From assembly GCF_029893355.1 (NCBI RefSeq), contig NZ_JARZAI010000013.1, forward strand, positions 124,001 to 188,000: 64,000 nt of DNA, written 5' to 3'. A program made the translations under genes and the position numbers. Positions 15,102-23,575 of the stretch are shown in pieces. The stretch is from Kitasatospora sp. MAA4. Its GTDB lineage: Bacteria > Actinomycetota > Actinomycetes > Streptomycetales > Streptomycetaceae. Position 1 is the stretch's first letter. Each line of letters begins with the position of its first letter. The notes below the pieces were generated by a model. That model was given only the letters and a program-made list of their open reading frames with translations. It did not search any database and had not been told where the DNA came from.

Positions 15102-16514
15102 ATGCGGGACTCCGCACACCTGGGCCGGACCGGCGAGGTCTCGCGCGAGGCCACCGAGCAGCTGACCCGGGCCCACGAGCAGGCCGTCACCGGGAACATC
15201 CCCCGGCAGCTGCCGCGCCCCGAGATCGGCGACTCCTGGGAACGGGTGCGCCGGCTCGGCCTGGACCCCGAACACGGCCGCGCCCCCGAGCACCTGAGCA
15301 CCGCCGAGGTCGAGCACCGCCGCCGCTCCAGCGGGCTGGACGCGGTGCTCCCGACGCTGCGCCAGACGCTGCTCGACCCGACCACCGACCTGCCGCTGAT
15401 CCTCGCCGTGGCCGACTCGCAGGGCGACGTGCTCTGGCACGAGGGCCCGCGCCAACTGCGCCGCAGCGCCGACCTGATCGGGTTCATGACCGGCGGGCGC
15501 TGGGGCGAGGAGTCGGTCGGCACCAACGGCATCGGCACCGCGCTGCGCACCGGCCGGCCGCTGCGGGTGCACTCCGCCGAGCACTACGTGCGCAACCAGC
15601 ACGCCTGGACCTGCGTCTCCGCCCCGGTCCGCGACCCGCGCACCGGCCGGCTGGCCGGCGTGGTGGACCTCAGCGGCCCGGCCCGCGGCGTCCACCCGCA
15701 GCTGCTGGCGCTGGCCGTGACGGCCGCCAGGCTGGCCGAGACCGAGCTGCGGGCAAGCCAGTTGGAGTCGCTGCACCGGCTGCGGACGGTCGCCGCGCCC
15801 GTCCTCGCGCAGTCCCCGAGCCCGGCGCTGGTGGTGGACCGGGACGGCTGGACGGCCGCCACCGCGGGCCTGCCGCCGGTCAACCGGCTGCGGCTGCCCA
15901 CCGACGGCTGGGGCTCGGCGCCGGTGCACTGGCTGCCCTCGCTCGGCGAGTGCGCGGTCGAACCGCTGGCCGACGGCTGGCTGGTGCGCCCGCTGACCGG
16001 CTCCCCCGAGGCGGTCAACGAGCAGTCCGAGGGCGCCCGGCTGGTGCTCGACCTCAGCCGCTCCGACCGGCCCGAGCTCTTCGTGCGCGGCGGCGCGGGC
16101 AGTTGGTCGCACGCGCTGAGCCCGCGGCACGCCGAGCTGCTCCTGCTGCTGGCCACCCACCGGCCCGGCCGCACCGCCGCCGAACTGGCCGAGGGCCTGT
16201 TCGGCGAGCCCGCCCGGACGGTCACCGTACGGGCCGAACTCTCCCGGCTGCGCCGCTACCTGGGCGCACTGCTGGAGCACCGGCCGTACCGTTTCGCCGG
16301 ATCGGTGCACGTCGAGGTGGTCGGGCCGACCGACCCGTACCAGCTGCTGCCGTCCTCCTCGGCGCCCGGGATCAGGCGCCTGCGGGCGCTGCTGGACGGC
16401 GGATCGGTTCTGCTGCCCGGCTGCCGCGCGATGGGGACGGCCCAACCCGGGGACGCACCGGGCCGGGCCGTCCCCGGACCGCGCAGACAGCCGGACGACG
16501 CGCTGACCGTCTGA
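15102..16514 (+). CDS. GAF-domain transcriptional regulator with C-terminal HTH
   Basis: A 470-residue regulator. The N-terminal region resembles AcoR-type activators: SWERVRRLGLDPEHG, then a GAF-like sensor (about residues 80-215) with FMTGGRWGEESVGTNGIGTALRTGRPL and HYVRNQHAWTCVSAPVRDPRTG. The C-terminus (about 345-400) has a helix-turn-helix, LSPRHAELLLLLATHRPGRTAAELAEGLFG followed by VRAELSRLRRYLG. The sigma-54 AAA+ ATPase domain that follows GAF in classical AcoR proteins is missing, as expected in an actinomycete. GAGGGGAG precedes the ATG. Ligand and targets are unknown; homologues often sit next to aldehyde or alcohol dehydrogenase genes, but none is present here. Confidence 0.82.
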   Translation: MRDSAHLGRTGEVSREATEQLTRAHEQAVTGNIPRQLPRPEIGDSWERVRRLGLDPEHGRAPEHLSTAEVEHRRRSSGLDAVLPTLRQTLLDPTTDLPLILAVADSQGDVLWHEGPRQLRRSADLIGFMTGGRWGEESVGTNGIGTALRTGRPLRVHSAEHYVRNQHAWTCVSAPVRDPRTGRLAGVVDLSGPARGVHPQLLALAVTAARLAETELRASQLESLHRLRTVAAPVLAQSPSPALVVDRDGWTAATAGLPPVNRLRLPTDGWGSAPVHWLPSLGECAVEPLADGWLVRPLTGSPEAVNEQSEGARLVLDLSRSDRPELFVRGGAGSWSHALSPRHAELLLLLATHRPGRTAAELAEGLFGEPARTVTVRAELSRLRRYLGALLEHRPYRFAGSVHVEVVGPTDPYQLLPSSSAPGIRRLRALLDGGSVLLPGCRAMGTAQPGDAPGRAVPGPRRQPDDALTV

Positions 16515-16524
16515 GAGTGCTCCG

Positions 16525-17025
16525 TCAGAAGTCGCCGAACAGGAACTGCGAGAGCTGCGCGTCGGTCGGCCCGCAGTCCGGCTCGGTCCCCTCCGGGACC
16601 TCCGCGTAGGTGCGCGCCAGCCAGTCCCTGATCCTCGGCGCGGACGCCTCCAACAGGGCACTGCCGTACGGGGACTCCAGCGCCAGGTGCAGGGTTGCGC
16701 CGTGGCAGGGGCAGTGCGCCGGCCAGAGCCGGACGTCGCCGTGCCCGGTCAGGCCGCGCAGGCCCTCGCGGAGCAGCTCCCGGGAGAACACCCAGTCCAC
16801 CTCGTCGGGGCGGCCGAGGTGGAAGGTGACCAGGACTTCGTAGGGCCGCTGCGGCTCGTAGCGGAACCGGGTGGGCACGGTGCCCACCTTGTCGCGCCCG
16901 AGGGCGATACGCAGCGTCAGGACGTCTTCCACCGGCGCGGCTCGGCGCAACGGCAGCACGGGTGGCGCACCGGGCGTGACCGAGTGCGGGGCTTGGGGAC
17001 TGGCGGACAGTGGATCGCGCGGCAT
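16525..17025 (-). CDS. SsgA-like protein (SALP), sporulation/cell-division regulator
   Basis: A 166-residue protein whose residues 45-145 match the SsgA/SsgB family: RYEPQRPYEVLVTFHLG, then EVDWVFSRELLREGLRGLTGHGDVRLWP, and ALLEASAPRIRDWLARTYAEVPEGTE. SALPs occur only in morphologically complex actinomycetes, where they help position FtsZ or control peptidoglycan maturation during sporulation. The N-terminal 35 residues are Pro/Ser-rich, an extension beyond the typical 130-residue family. ATG 17025 follows GGAGAA at good spacing. I cannot say which SALP subgroup it belongs to. Its gene ends 10 bases from the convergent GAF regulator. Confidence 0.88.
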   Translation of the reverse strand: MPRDPLSASPQAPHSVTPGAPPVLPLRRAAPVEDVLTLRIALGRDKVGTVPTRFRYEPQRPYEVLVTFHLGRPDEVDWVFSRELLREGLRGLTGHGDVRLWPAHCPCHGATLHLALESPYGSALLEASAPRIRDWLARTYAEVPEGTEPDCGPTDAQLSQFLFGDF

Positions 17026-17498
17026 GGCAGATTCTCCGGGGGGAGGCGGGACCGGGCCAGCGTGCTCCGCCGCCGCCGGGGCCGCAAAGGTTGCACGGGG
17101 TTGCAACGTGGCGCCGCTCCGCGCCCGGCAAACCCCCCGCCCGCCCCCGCGAACCCGACGGTACGTCAACTCCTCGGCACCGGCAGGCGATCGGCGTTAT
17201 TGATCTGCTGCCAGGCCGTTGATCTCCTTCCGGCCACCCCGGTCACTTCCCGGCCCGCCGCTGGTACTCTCGTGCCCCTGCCGATACCGGTGTGCGCGCG
17301 GGGGCGCCAAGACCGACCGGCACATGGTGGGCGGAGGTAGGAGCGGCGTCCGGGCCGAGTCTGGGCGGTGCCGACGAGGGAGTCCATGCGGAGCATCGGC
17401 GACCGAGGAGAAGCCGTCCAGGGGAGAGTCCGGGCGTCGCGACGCCGCCCACCATGTGCCGGTCGGTCAAGACGCCGGATCCGAACGAAGGGAGTCCG
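17026..17498. other. 473-base intergenic region with a 24-bp inverted repeat
   Basis: This gap separates the divergent SsgA-like gene and the Pro-rich membrane protein gene. The left third is GC-rich without features I recognise. The middle and right thirds hold a perfect 24-bp inverted repeat (17311-17334 and 17445-17468) enclosing 110 bases, and then the ribosome binding site GAAGGGAG. Short open frames here show no convincing protein character. Confidence 0.6.
17311..17468. repeat. perfect 24-bp inverted repeat spaced by 110 bases
   Basis: The left arm (17311-17334) starts GACCGACCGGCACATGG and the right arm (17445-17468) is its exact reverse complement, ending CCATGTGCCGGTCGGTC. The arms lie in the probable leader of the gene at 17499. 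They could form a large RNA stem, serve as paired protein sites, or be ends of a lost element. The interior also has weakly complementary GTCCGGGC and GCCCGGAC-type segments. Confidence 0.75.
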
Positions 17499-18635
17499 GT
17501 GGTCCACCGGGAGGGCGCCCCCGCGGTGGGGCACCGTGCGAGTGAGCAGCCGCAGCTGAGCGGCCCGCACGGCAGGCACGGGCGGCCGAAGCCGCTCGGC
17601 GGGCAGTTCCGACTGCCCGCGTTCAGGGTCTCCGGCGCCGCGATGGCGATGTCCACCGTGGTCGGGATCAGCATCGCGACCACGGTGCTGATCAACGAGC
17701 AGCAGCGGGTCGCCGCCGACGTCCGGATAGCCGGCGCCAGCGTCACCCCGACCCCGCCCCCGCCGCCCGGGCCGCCGCCGGCCTCGCCGGCCAACGCCGG
17801 TGCGGTGCGGTCGACGGCCCCGATCAGCTCCCGCTCCGCCACGCCGTCCACGCCGTCCGCGCCCGCGAGCTCGCTCGCCCTCGCCGCGGCGAGCCCGCCG
17901 TACAGCCCGCAGACCTCGCCGACGCCGACGCCCTCGGCGAGCGTGACGCCGTCCCCCTCGGCCTCCGCCACCCCGACCGCGACGGCCGACCCGGCGCCGA
18001 GCGCGCTGCCGCCGTTCACACCGGGGACCACCGTCAGCGCGCCACCGCAGGCCCCGACGGCACCGCCCACCTCGCCGTACAAGCCCGGCGCCACCCACCA
18101 GCCCACCACTCCTCCGCCTACGCCCGCGCCGACGCCCACTCCTGTCCAGACGCCCGCCCCGGTGCAGACCCCCGCCCCCGGCGACGCCCTCACCGACGCG
18201 GCCGGCACCATCACGCCGGTCGCCCCTGCCGGTTCGCGCGGCGGTTCGCGCGGCGGCGCCGCCGTCGACCTCGGCATCCAACGCACCCTCAAACTGACGG
18301 TGACCGAGCCGCTGACCGCCGTCGAGGTCGACTTCCGGCTGGACGCCGCCGACACCGGCGCCGCCACCGCAATGGCCTGGACCACGCTCCCCGGCGCCCG
18401 GGTGACGCTGGAACAGGAGGACGACGGGTCGGTGCTCTACCGCTTCGCCCTGGCACCGGGCGAGGACGTCCAGCCGGGCACGTACAGCTTCACCGTGCAG
18501 GACGTCGGCCCGCCCGCCGGCCCCGAGGCGACCGACGGCGACAGCTGGACCGCCTCCGGCTTCGCGCCGGCGCCGGCCGACCCGCGCGCGGTGGCCGTTC
18601 ACGGCGCCTTCGTGCGCTCCACACCTCTGGGCTGA
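17499..18635 (+). CDS. membrane-anchored Pro/Thr/Ser-rich extracytoplasmic protein
   Basis: A 378-residue protein of unknown function. After about 45 polar residues comes one hydrophobic segment (VSGAAMAMSTVVGISIATTVLIN) that should be a type II membrane anchor. Residues 80-230 are a low-complexity stalk of Pro, Thr, Ser and Ala (TPTPPPPPGPPPASP, PTPAPTPTPVQTPAP). The C-terminal 135 residues form a beta-rich domain (LKLTVTEPLTAVEVDFRL, VTLEQEDDGSVLYRFAL, PGTYSFTVQD) likely exposed outside the membrane. The GTG at 17499 is chosen because GAAGGGAG lies just upstream; the reading frame stays open further upstream through the inverted-repeat leader, but without coding character. Confidence 0.75.
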   Translation: MVHREGAPAVGHRASEQPQLSGPHGRHGRPKPLGGQFRLPAFRVSGAAMAMSTVVGISIATTVLINEQQRVAADVRIAGASVTPTPPPPPGPPPASPANAGAVRSTAPISSRSATPSTPSAPASSLALAAASPPYSPQTSPTPTPSASVTPSPSASATPTATADPAPSALPPFTPGTTVSAPPQAPTAPPTSPYKPGATHQPTTPPPTPAPTPTPVQTPAPVQTPAPGDALTDAAGTITPVAPAGSRGGSRGGAAVDLGIQRTLKLTVTEPLTAVEVDFRLDAADTGAATAMAWTTLPGARVTLEQEDDGSVLYRFALAPGEDVQPGTYSFTVQDVGPPAGPEATDGDSWTASGFAPAPADPRAVAVHGAFVRSTPLG

Positions 18636-18703
18636 TCCCCCGGGCGGGGTGTGGTGGATAGGGTGGGCTGGTACATCCGTGCCGCCCAGTTGAGGAGGAC
18701 ACC

Positions 18704-19909
18704 GTGACCACGGCCCTGACCCCGGGCGGCAACGCCCCGCTCACCGCAGCCCGGGTGACCATCGAGGTGACGGCCCCCAAACGCCTGGACGTCTCGGGCC
18801 TGCTGCTCACCCCGGCGGGCAAGGTCCGTTCGGACGCGGACTTCGTCTTCTTCAACGCGCCGCAGGGTCCCGGCGTGACCCACCGGCCGGCCGCCGGCGG
18901 CTCCCCCGACGCGATCGTGGTGGACACCTGGGCCGTCCCGGCGGGCATCGCGAAGATCCTGGTGACCGCGAGCCTGGACGATCCGGGCGCCACCTTCGCC
19001 GGCACCGAGCCGACCGCGACCGTCCGGGACGCCGACAGCGGCCAGGTGCTGGTCACCTTCACCCCGCCCAAGTTGAGCCGGGAGACGGCGCTGCTGGTGG
19101 TCGAGGTGTACCGGCGCGGCGCGGAGTGGAAGATCCGCGCGGTCGGCCAGGGCTACGCCGACGGCCTGGCGGGCATCGCCACCGACTTCGGCGTCTCGGT
19201 CGAGGAGCCCGCTGCCGCGCCCGCGGCGCCCGCTGGCCCGCCGATGCCCTCGTACGCCCCGCCCGCCCCTGCGCCCGCCCCTGTGGCCGCCCCGCCCGCG
19301 CCGCCGGCCGCGCCCCCCGTGGCCGGTCCGCCGAAGGTCACCCTGGACAAGGGCCGCGTCTCGCTGGTCAAGGGCGGCTCGGTCTCGCTGGTGAAGAACG
19401 GCCGCCCGCTCCTCACCTCGGTCCGGATGGGCCTGGGCTGGGAGCCCGCCAGGCACGGCCGCAACATCGACCTGGACGCCTCCTGCATCGCGTTCGACGC
19501 CAAGCGCGAACGCCTGGAGACCGCCTGGTTCATGAAGCTCCAGATCTTCAACGGCTCGATCCAGCACAGCGGCGACAACCTCACCGGCGCCGGCAGCGGC
19601 GACGACGAGTCGATCACCGTGCACCTGGACGGCCTGCCGCCCGAGGTCTGCGGACTGGTCTTCGTGGTCAACTCCTTCTCCGGCCAGACGTTCACCGAGA
19701 TCAAGGACGCCTACTGCCGGCTGCTCGACGCGGGCTCCGGCGCGGAGCTGGTGCGCTTCGACCTCACCAACGCCGAGCCACACACCGGCGTGGTGATGTG
19801 CAAGCTGGTCCGGCAGTTCTCCGGTGAGTGGGTGATGACGGCGATCGGCGAGTACGTGGACGCCAAGACCGCCCGCGGCATGGTGAAGCCGGCCGCCGCG
19901 ATGCTCTGA
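18704..19909 (+). CDS. tandem TerD-domain protein
   Basis: A 401-residue protein with two TerD-like domains joined by a Pro/Ala linker. The N-terminal domain (about 1-165) is divergent (TWAVPAGIAKILVTASLDD). Residues 170-212 are the linker. The C-terminal domain (about 215-395) is canonical: VRMGLGWEPA, NIDLDASCIAFDA, HSGDNLTGAGSGDDESITVHLDGLP and FVVNSFSGQTFTEIKDAYCRL, including the acidic residues that bind calcium. GAGGAGGAC precedes the GTG. TerD proteins are calcium-binding factors of tellurite-resistance-type clusters and chemical stress responses; here the gene stands alone, without terC, terB or the associated biosynthetic genes. Confidence 0.9.
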   Translation: MTTALTPGGNAPLTAARVTIEVTAPKRLDVSGLLLTPAGKVRSDADFVFFNAPQGPGVTHRPAAGGSPDAIVVDTWAVPAGIAKILVTASLDDPGATFAGTEPTATVRDADSGQVLVTFTPPKLSRETALLVVEVYRRGAEWKIRAVGQGYADGLAGIATDFGVSVEEPAAAPAAPAGPPMPSYAPPAPAPAPVAAPPAPPAAPPVAGPPKVTLDKGRVSLVKGGSVSLVKNGRPLLTSVRMGLGWEPARHGRNIDLDASCIAFDAKRERLETAWFMKLQIFNGSIQHSGDNLTGAGSGDDESITVHLDGLPPEVCGLVFVVNSFSGQTFTEIKDAYCRLLDAGSGAELVRFDLTNAEPHTGVVMCKLVRQFSGEWVMTAIGEYVDAKTARGMVKPAAAML

Positions 19910-20073
19910 GTCCCATCGGAACCCGCTGAAACCATCCGAACCGGGGAAGCCGTGCCGTTCCTCTTGCCGGGCCCATTAGAATCGATCCTTGGGCCTGCGG
20001 AGAATGCACGCGGCTCAGCAGGCCCGGAGCGGCATCACCGGCCTGGTGCCGATCGGTATCCCGAGGGAACACG

Positions 20074-21687
20074 TTGAGCAACGAACTGTCCGCCACCACG
20101 ATCCAGGTCCTCAACGAGGCCGGCCGCCGCCGGACCTTCGCCGTCATCAGCCACCCCGACGCGGGCAAGTCGACGCTGACCGAGGCGCTGGCGCTGCACG
20201 CGCACGCGATCACCTCGGCCGGCGCCGTCCACGGCAAGGGCGGCCGGCGCGGCGTGACCAGCGACTGGATGGAGCTGGAGCGCGACCGCGGCATCTCGGT
20301 GACCTCGGCGGCGCTGCAGTTCGACCACCGCGGCCACGTGATGAACCTGGTCGACACCCCCGGCCACGCCGACTTCTCCGAGGACACCTACCGGGTGCTC
20401 GCGGCCGTGGACTGCGCGATCATGCTGGTCGACGCCGCCAAGGGCCTGGAGGAGCAGACCCGCAAGCTCTTCGCGGTCTGCCGCCACCGCGGCGTCCCGG
20501 TGATCACCTTCATCAACAAGTGGGACCGCCGCGGCCGCGAGGCGCTCGCGCTGCTCGACGACATCGAGACCCACCTGGGCATCACGCCGGTGCCGGTGGT
20601 CTGGCCGGTCGGTGACGCCGGCAACCTGCGTGGTCTGGTGCAGGCCGAGAACACCGAGCAGATGCTCCGCTTCACCAAGGTCCCGGCCGGCACCCACGCC
20701 GCCATCGAGGAGACCCTCACCGCCGAGCAGGCCGTCGAGCAGGAGGGCGAGACCTGGGAGAACGCCCTGGAGGAGCTGGAGCTGGTGCTCTCCTCCGGTC
20801 CGGGCTACGACCAGGAGGCCTTCGAGGCCGGCAAGATCAGCCCGGTCTTCTTCGGCGCCGCGCTGACCAACATCGGCGTCAAGCTGCTGCTGGACGCCGT
20901 GGTCGACCTGGCCCCGGCGCCCGGCCCGCGCCCGCTGGCCAAGGGCGGTGCCCGTGAGGTGCAGTCCGAGTTCTCCGGTCTGGTCTTCAAGATCCAGGCC
21001 AACATGGACCCGGCGCACCGCGACCGGATCGCCTTCGTCCGGGTCTGCTCGGGGATCTTCGAGCGCGGCATGAACGTCACCCGCGCCGCCAGCGGCCGCT
21101 CGTTCGCCACCAAGTACGCGCACACCGTCTTCGGCGCCGAGCGCACCGTGGTCGACACCGCCTACCCCGGCGACGTGGTGGGCCTGATCAACGCCGGCGC
21201 GCTGCGGGTCGGCGACACCCTCTACACCGGCAAGAAGGCCGAGTTCCCGCCGCTGCCGGCCTTCGCCCCCGAGTACTTCGCGGTCGCCCGCCCCAAGGAC
21301 ATCAGCCGCTCCAAGCAGTTCCGCAAGGGCGTCTCGCAGTTGGACGAGGAGGGCGTGGTCCAGGTGCTGGTCTCCGACCGGCGAGGCGACCAGGCACCGG
21401 TGATGGCGGCGGTCGGCCCGATGCAGTTCGACGTGGTGCTGCACCGGATGGAGCACGAGTTCTCCTCCCCGATCACCCTGGACCACCTCTCCTACCGACT
21501 GGCCCGGGTCACCGACGCGGCCGGCGCCGCCGAGCTCGCCAAGGCCCGCCTGACGGACGGCGAGGTGCTCACCCGCCGCTCGGACGACGTCCTGCTCGCC
21601 CTGTTCGCCGACAAGTGGCATCTGAACGCCTTCCAGCGCGCCAAGCCCGACCTCAAGCTGGAGCCGCTGATCGCCACCGCCGACTAG
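20074..21687 (+). CDS. prfC: peptide chain release factor 3
   Basis: A 537-residue translational GTPase. G1 is SHPDAGKSTLTEA, the switch II motif DTPGHADFSEDTYRVL, and G4 NKWDRRGREALALL, followed by the EF-G-like domains II and III to ARVTDAAGAAELAKA at the end. Length agrees with bacterial RF3. RF3 recycles RF1 and RF2 from the ribosome after termination. It starts TTG 20074 behind AGGGAA. The 164-base leader contains TAGAAT (about 19976) as a possible -10 and a small hairpin (GGGCCTGC at 19991 pairing with GCAGGCCC at 20018). The neighbouring TerD and membrane protein genes show no functional link. Confidence 0.95.
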   Translation: MSNELSATTIQVLNEAGRRRTFAVISHPDAGKSTLTEALALHAHAITSAGAVHGKGGRRGVTSDWMELERDRGISVTSAALQFDHRGHVMNLVDTPGHADFSEDTYRVLAAVDCAIMLVDAAKGLEEQTRKLFAVCRHRGVPVITFINKWDRRGREALALLDDIETHLGITPVPVVWPVGDAGNLRGLVQAENTEQMLRFTKVPAGTHAAIEETLTAEQAVEQEGETWENALEELELVLSSGPGYDQEAFEAGKISPVFFGAALTNIGVKLLLDAVVDLAPAPGPRPLAKGGAREVQSEFSGLVFKIQANMDPAHRDRIAFVRVCSGIFERGMNVTRAASGRSFATKYAHTVFGAERTVVDTAYPGDVVGLINAGALRVGDTLYTGKKAEFPPLPAFAPEYFAVARPKDISRSKQFRKGVSQLDEEGVVQVLVSDRRGDQAPVMAAVGPMQFDVVLHRMEHEFSSPITLDHLSYRLARVTDAAGAAELAKARLTDGEVLTRRSDDVLLALFADKWHLNAFQRAKPDLKLEPLIATAD

Positions 21688-21700
21688 GCGGTACGGGCGG

Positions 21701-23422
21701 TCAGTTGCGGGTGAAGGTGCGGCCGGCCGTCCCGGCGATCGCGATGCCCAGCGTCCAGCCGAGGATCGTCAGCACGACCGTGACGACGGCCGGAGCGCCG
21801 TGGTACTGCCAGACGTCCGACTGTCCGAAGTGGATGACCGGGATCAGGTGGTCGGCGGTGTACAGCACCGGGTTGAACACCGAGGTGTCCTCGGAGCTGA
21901 CGCGCTGCGGCCGCACCTGGGCGAAGTACACGCTGCCGGCCACCAGCAGGGCGATCGCCCAGCCGATCGCCCGAAGTGGCCGGTAGCCGTAGCCGACCAG
22001 CAGATCCAGCAGGCGGCCGGATATTCGCTGCCACCACGGCAGTTGGGCGCGCAGGGCGCGCTGCTTGGCCAGCAGCACCGTGCGCGCCTCGCCGTCGCTG
22101 CCCAACGAGCGGTAGTAGCCGGCCAGTTGCTCGTACGGCTGGGCACGGAACCCGCCGATCGTGCCATCGGAGCGGCGGATCTGACGGCTGATCAGCAGCA
22201 GCCGCTGGTGCGCGTCGAGGTAGTCGCTGAACGGGCCGTAGCTGAGGCCGTCCAGGTTCAGCCGGTTCGGCCAGGAGGCGGCGTCGTCGCGGATCCCGCC
22301 CTCGGCGGTGGCCGCGTGCAGGCTCAGCAGGGCGTTCGGGCTGGCCATGCCGACCAGGTCGAGGTGGCCGGTGATCCGCGCCCCGGTCAGCCGAAGCTCG
22401 CCGTCGGTGCGCAGGCCGCCGCCGAGCAGCAGGTTGCCCTCGACGACGATGCGGGCGGCCCGCAGCGCCGGGCGGTCCTCCTTCGGGGTGAGCCGCGCCC
22501 CGCGCAGGTCCAGGCCGTTGCCGAACTTCGCCCCCGGCACCCGCACGGTGCCGAGCGCCGTGAAGGGCTGCTCGTCCTCCCCCGTCCCGCGCGAGCGGAA
22601 GACCGCCTCGCTGGCGACGGTGAGCGAGTCGGCGTGCAGCGCGGTGCCGCCGAGGCCGTCCAGCACGGCACCGTTCAGGTGCAGCGAGCTGCCGATGTGC
22701 GCACCGGGCATCCGCAGCTCGCCCCGGGTCTCCAGACCCTGCGCCAGCAGGCTGCGACCCAGCCGCATACCACCGGCGTTGAGCGCTTCGCCGTCGGGCG
22801 CGGTGCTGCTCAGCTTGGCGTCGATGAACTTGGCCCGGCCGCTGATCTGCGCGTTGATCAGGCTGAACGAGCCGGTCACGGTGGCGCGTTCGGCCGAGAG
22901 GTTGCCCTCGATCCGGATCCCGTCCGCGTTCACGGCCTGCTCGCCGCCGGTCACCACCGTGTCGTTCAGGTCCAACGTGCCGCGCACCAGCGTGCCGTAC
23001 GCGCTGAGCATGATCAGTCGGGACCCGCTCAGGTCGATCGACTCGGTGACGGCGCCGTCGAGGTCGATCGTCCCGTCGAAGCGGCAGCCCTGCAGGATGA
23101 ACGGGGAGGCGACCTGCCCGTGGGTGAGCCGCAGCCCGCCGGTGATCCGCGCCCCGGTCAGCCGGACCACGGCCACCGCTCCGGGCGCGGCCGGGCAGGC
23201 GCCGAGCAGCAGTGCAGCGAGCACCTCGCCGCGCACCGAGCGCTCGGCGGGCCAGCGGTCGGCCTGCGCCGGATCGTCCAACGCCGGGTCGCCGACCCGC
23301 AGATCGACGGCCTCCCCCTGCGGGAAGGCGCGCCAGAGCCGGCGTTCGGTGGCGGTGAGGGTGCCGAGGCGGCGTGGCACGTCGGAACTGAAGAGAGCGG
23401 AAGCACGACCCATGGCGATCAT
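21701..23422 (-). CDS. membrane protein with a bactofilin/pentapeptide-like beta-solenoid
   Basis: A 573-residue protein. Residues 80-390 consist of repeating beta segments such as GARITGGLRLTHGQVASPFILQG, LNDTVVTGGEQAVNADGIRIEGNLSAE, GARLTPKEDRPALRAARIVVEGNLLLGG, which look like a right-handed beta-solenoid. The C-terminal 110 residues contain two or three transmembrane helices (ALLVAGSVYFAQV, VVTVVLTILGWTLGIAIAG). Homologues in streptomycetes are often labelled membrane-associated oxidoreductase, but I see no cofactor motif. ATG 23413 is an equally plausible start. It lies 24 bases downstream of a TetR gene and is probably controlled by it. Confidence 0.7.
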   Translation of the reverse strand: MIAMGRASALFSSDVPRRLGTLTATERRLWRAFPQGEAVDLRVGDPALDDPAQADRWPAERSVRGEVLAALLLGACPAAPGAVAVVRLTGARITGGLRLTHGQVASPFILQGCRFDGTIDLDGAVTESIDLSGSRLIMLSAYGTLVRGTLDLNDTVVTGGEQAVNADGIRIEGNLSAERATVTGSFSLINAQISGRAKFIDAKLSSTAPDGEALNAGGMRLGRSLLAQGLETRGELRMPGAHIGSSLHLNGAVLDGLGGTALHADSLTVASEAVFRSRGTGEDEQPFTALGTVRVPGAKFGNGLDLRGARLTPKEDRPALRAARIVVEGNLLLGGGLRTDGELRLTGARITGHLDLVGMASPNALLSLHAATAEGGIRDDAASWPNRLNLDGLSYGPFSDYLDAHQRLLLISRQIRRSDGTIGGFRAQPYEQLAGYYRSLGSDGEARTVLLAKQRALRAQLPWWQRISGRLLDLLVGYGYRPLRAIGWAIALLVAGSVYFAQVRPQRVSSEDTSVFNPVLYTADHLIPVIHFGQSDVWQYHGAPAVVTVVLTILGWTLGIAIAGTAGRTFTRN

Positions 23423-23446
23423 CCTGCCGCAGGTGCTGCCGGTCCG

Positions 23447-23575
23447 TCAGTCCTTCCGGCGGTCCGCCCGACCATCCTTGCGGCGGTCCGTCCGACCAGG
23501 CGTCCGGCGGTCCGCCCGACCGCTCGTCCGGCGGTCCTTGCGGACGTCCTTCCGGCCGTCCTTCAGATCTGCTGA
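23447..23575. repeat. degenerate short tandem repeats encoding the charged tail
   Basis: GGCGGTCC(G/T)(C/T)CCG-type units recur about ten times, producing the RRKDGRAD and RRTSGRAD-like tail of the TetR protein. The repeats stop at the stop codon and suggest slippage-driven expansion of the 3' end of the gene. Confidence 0.65.
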
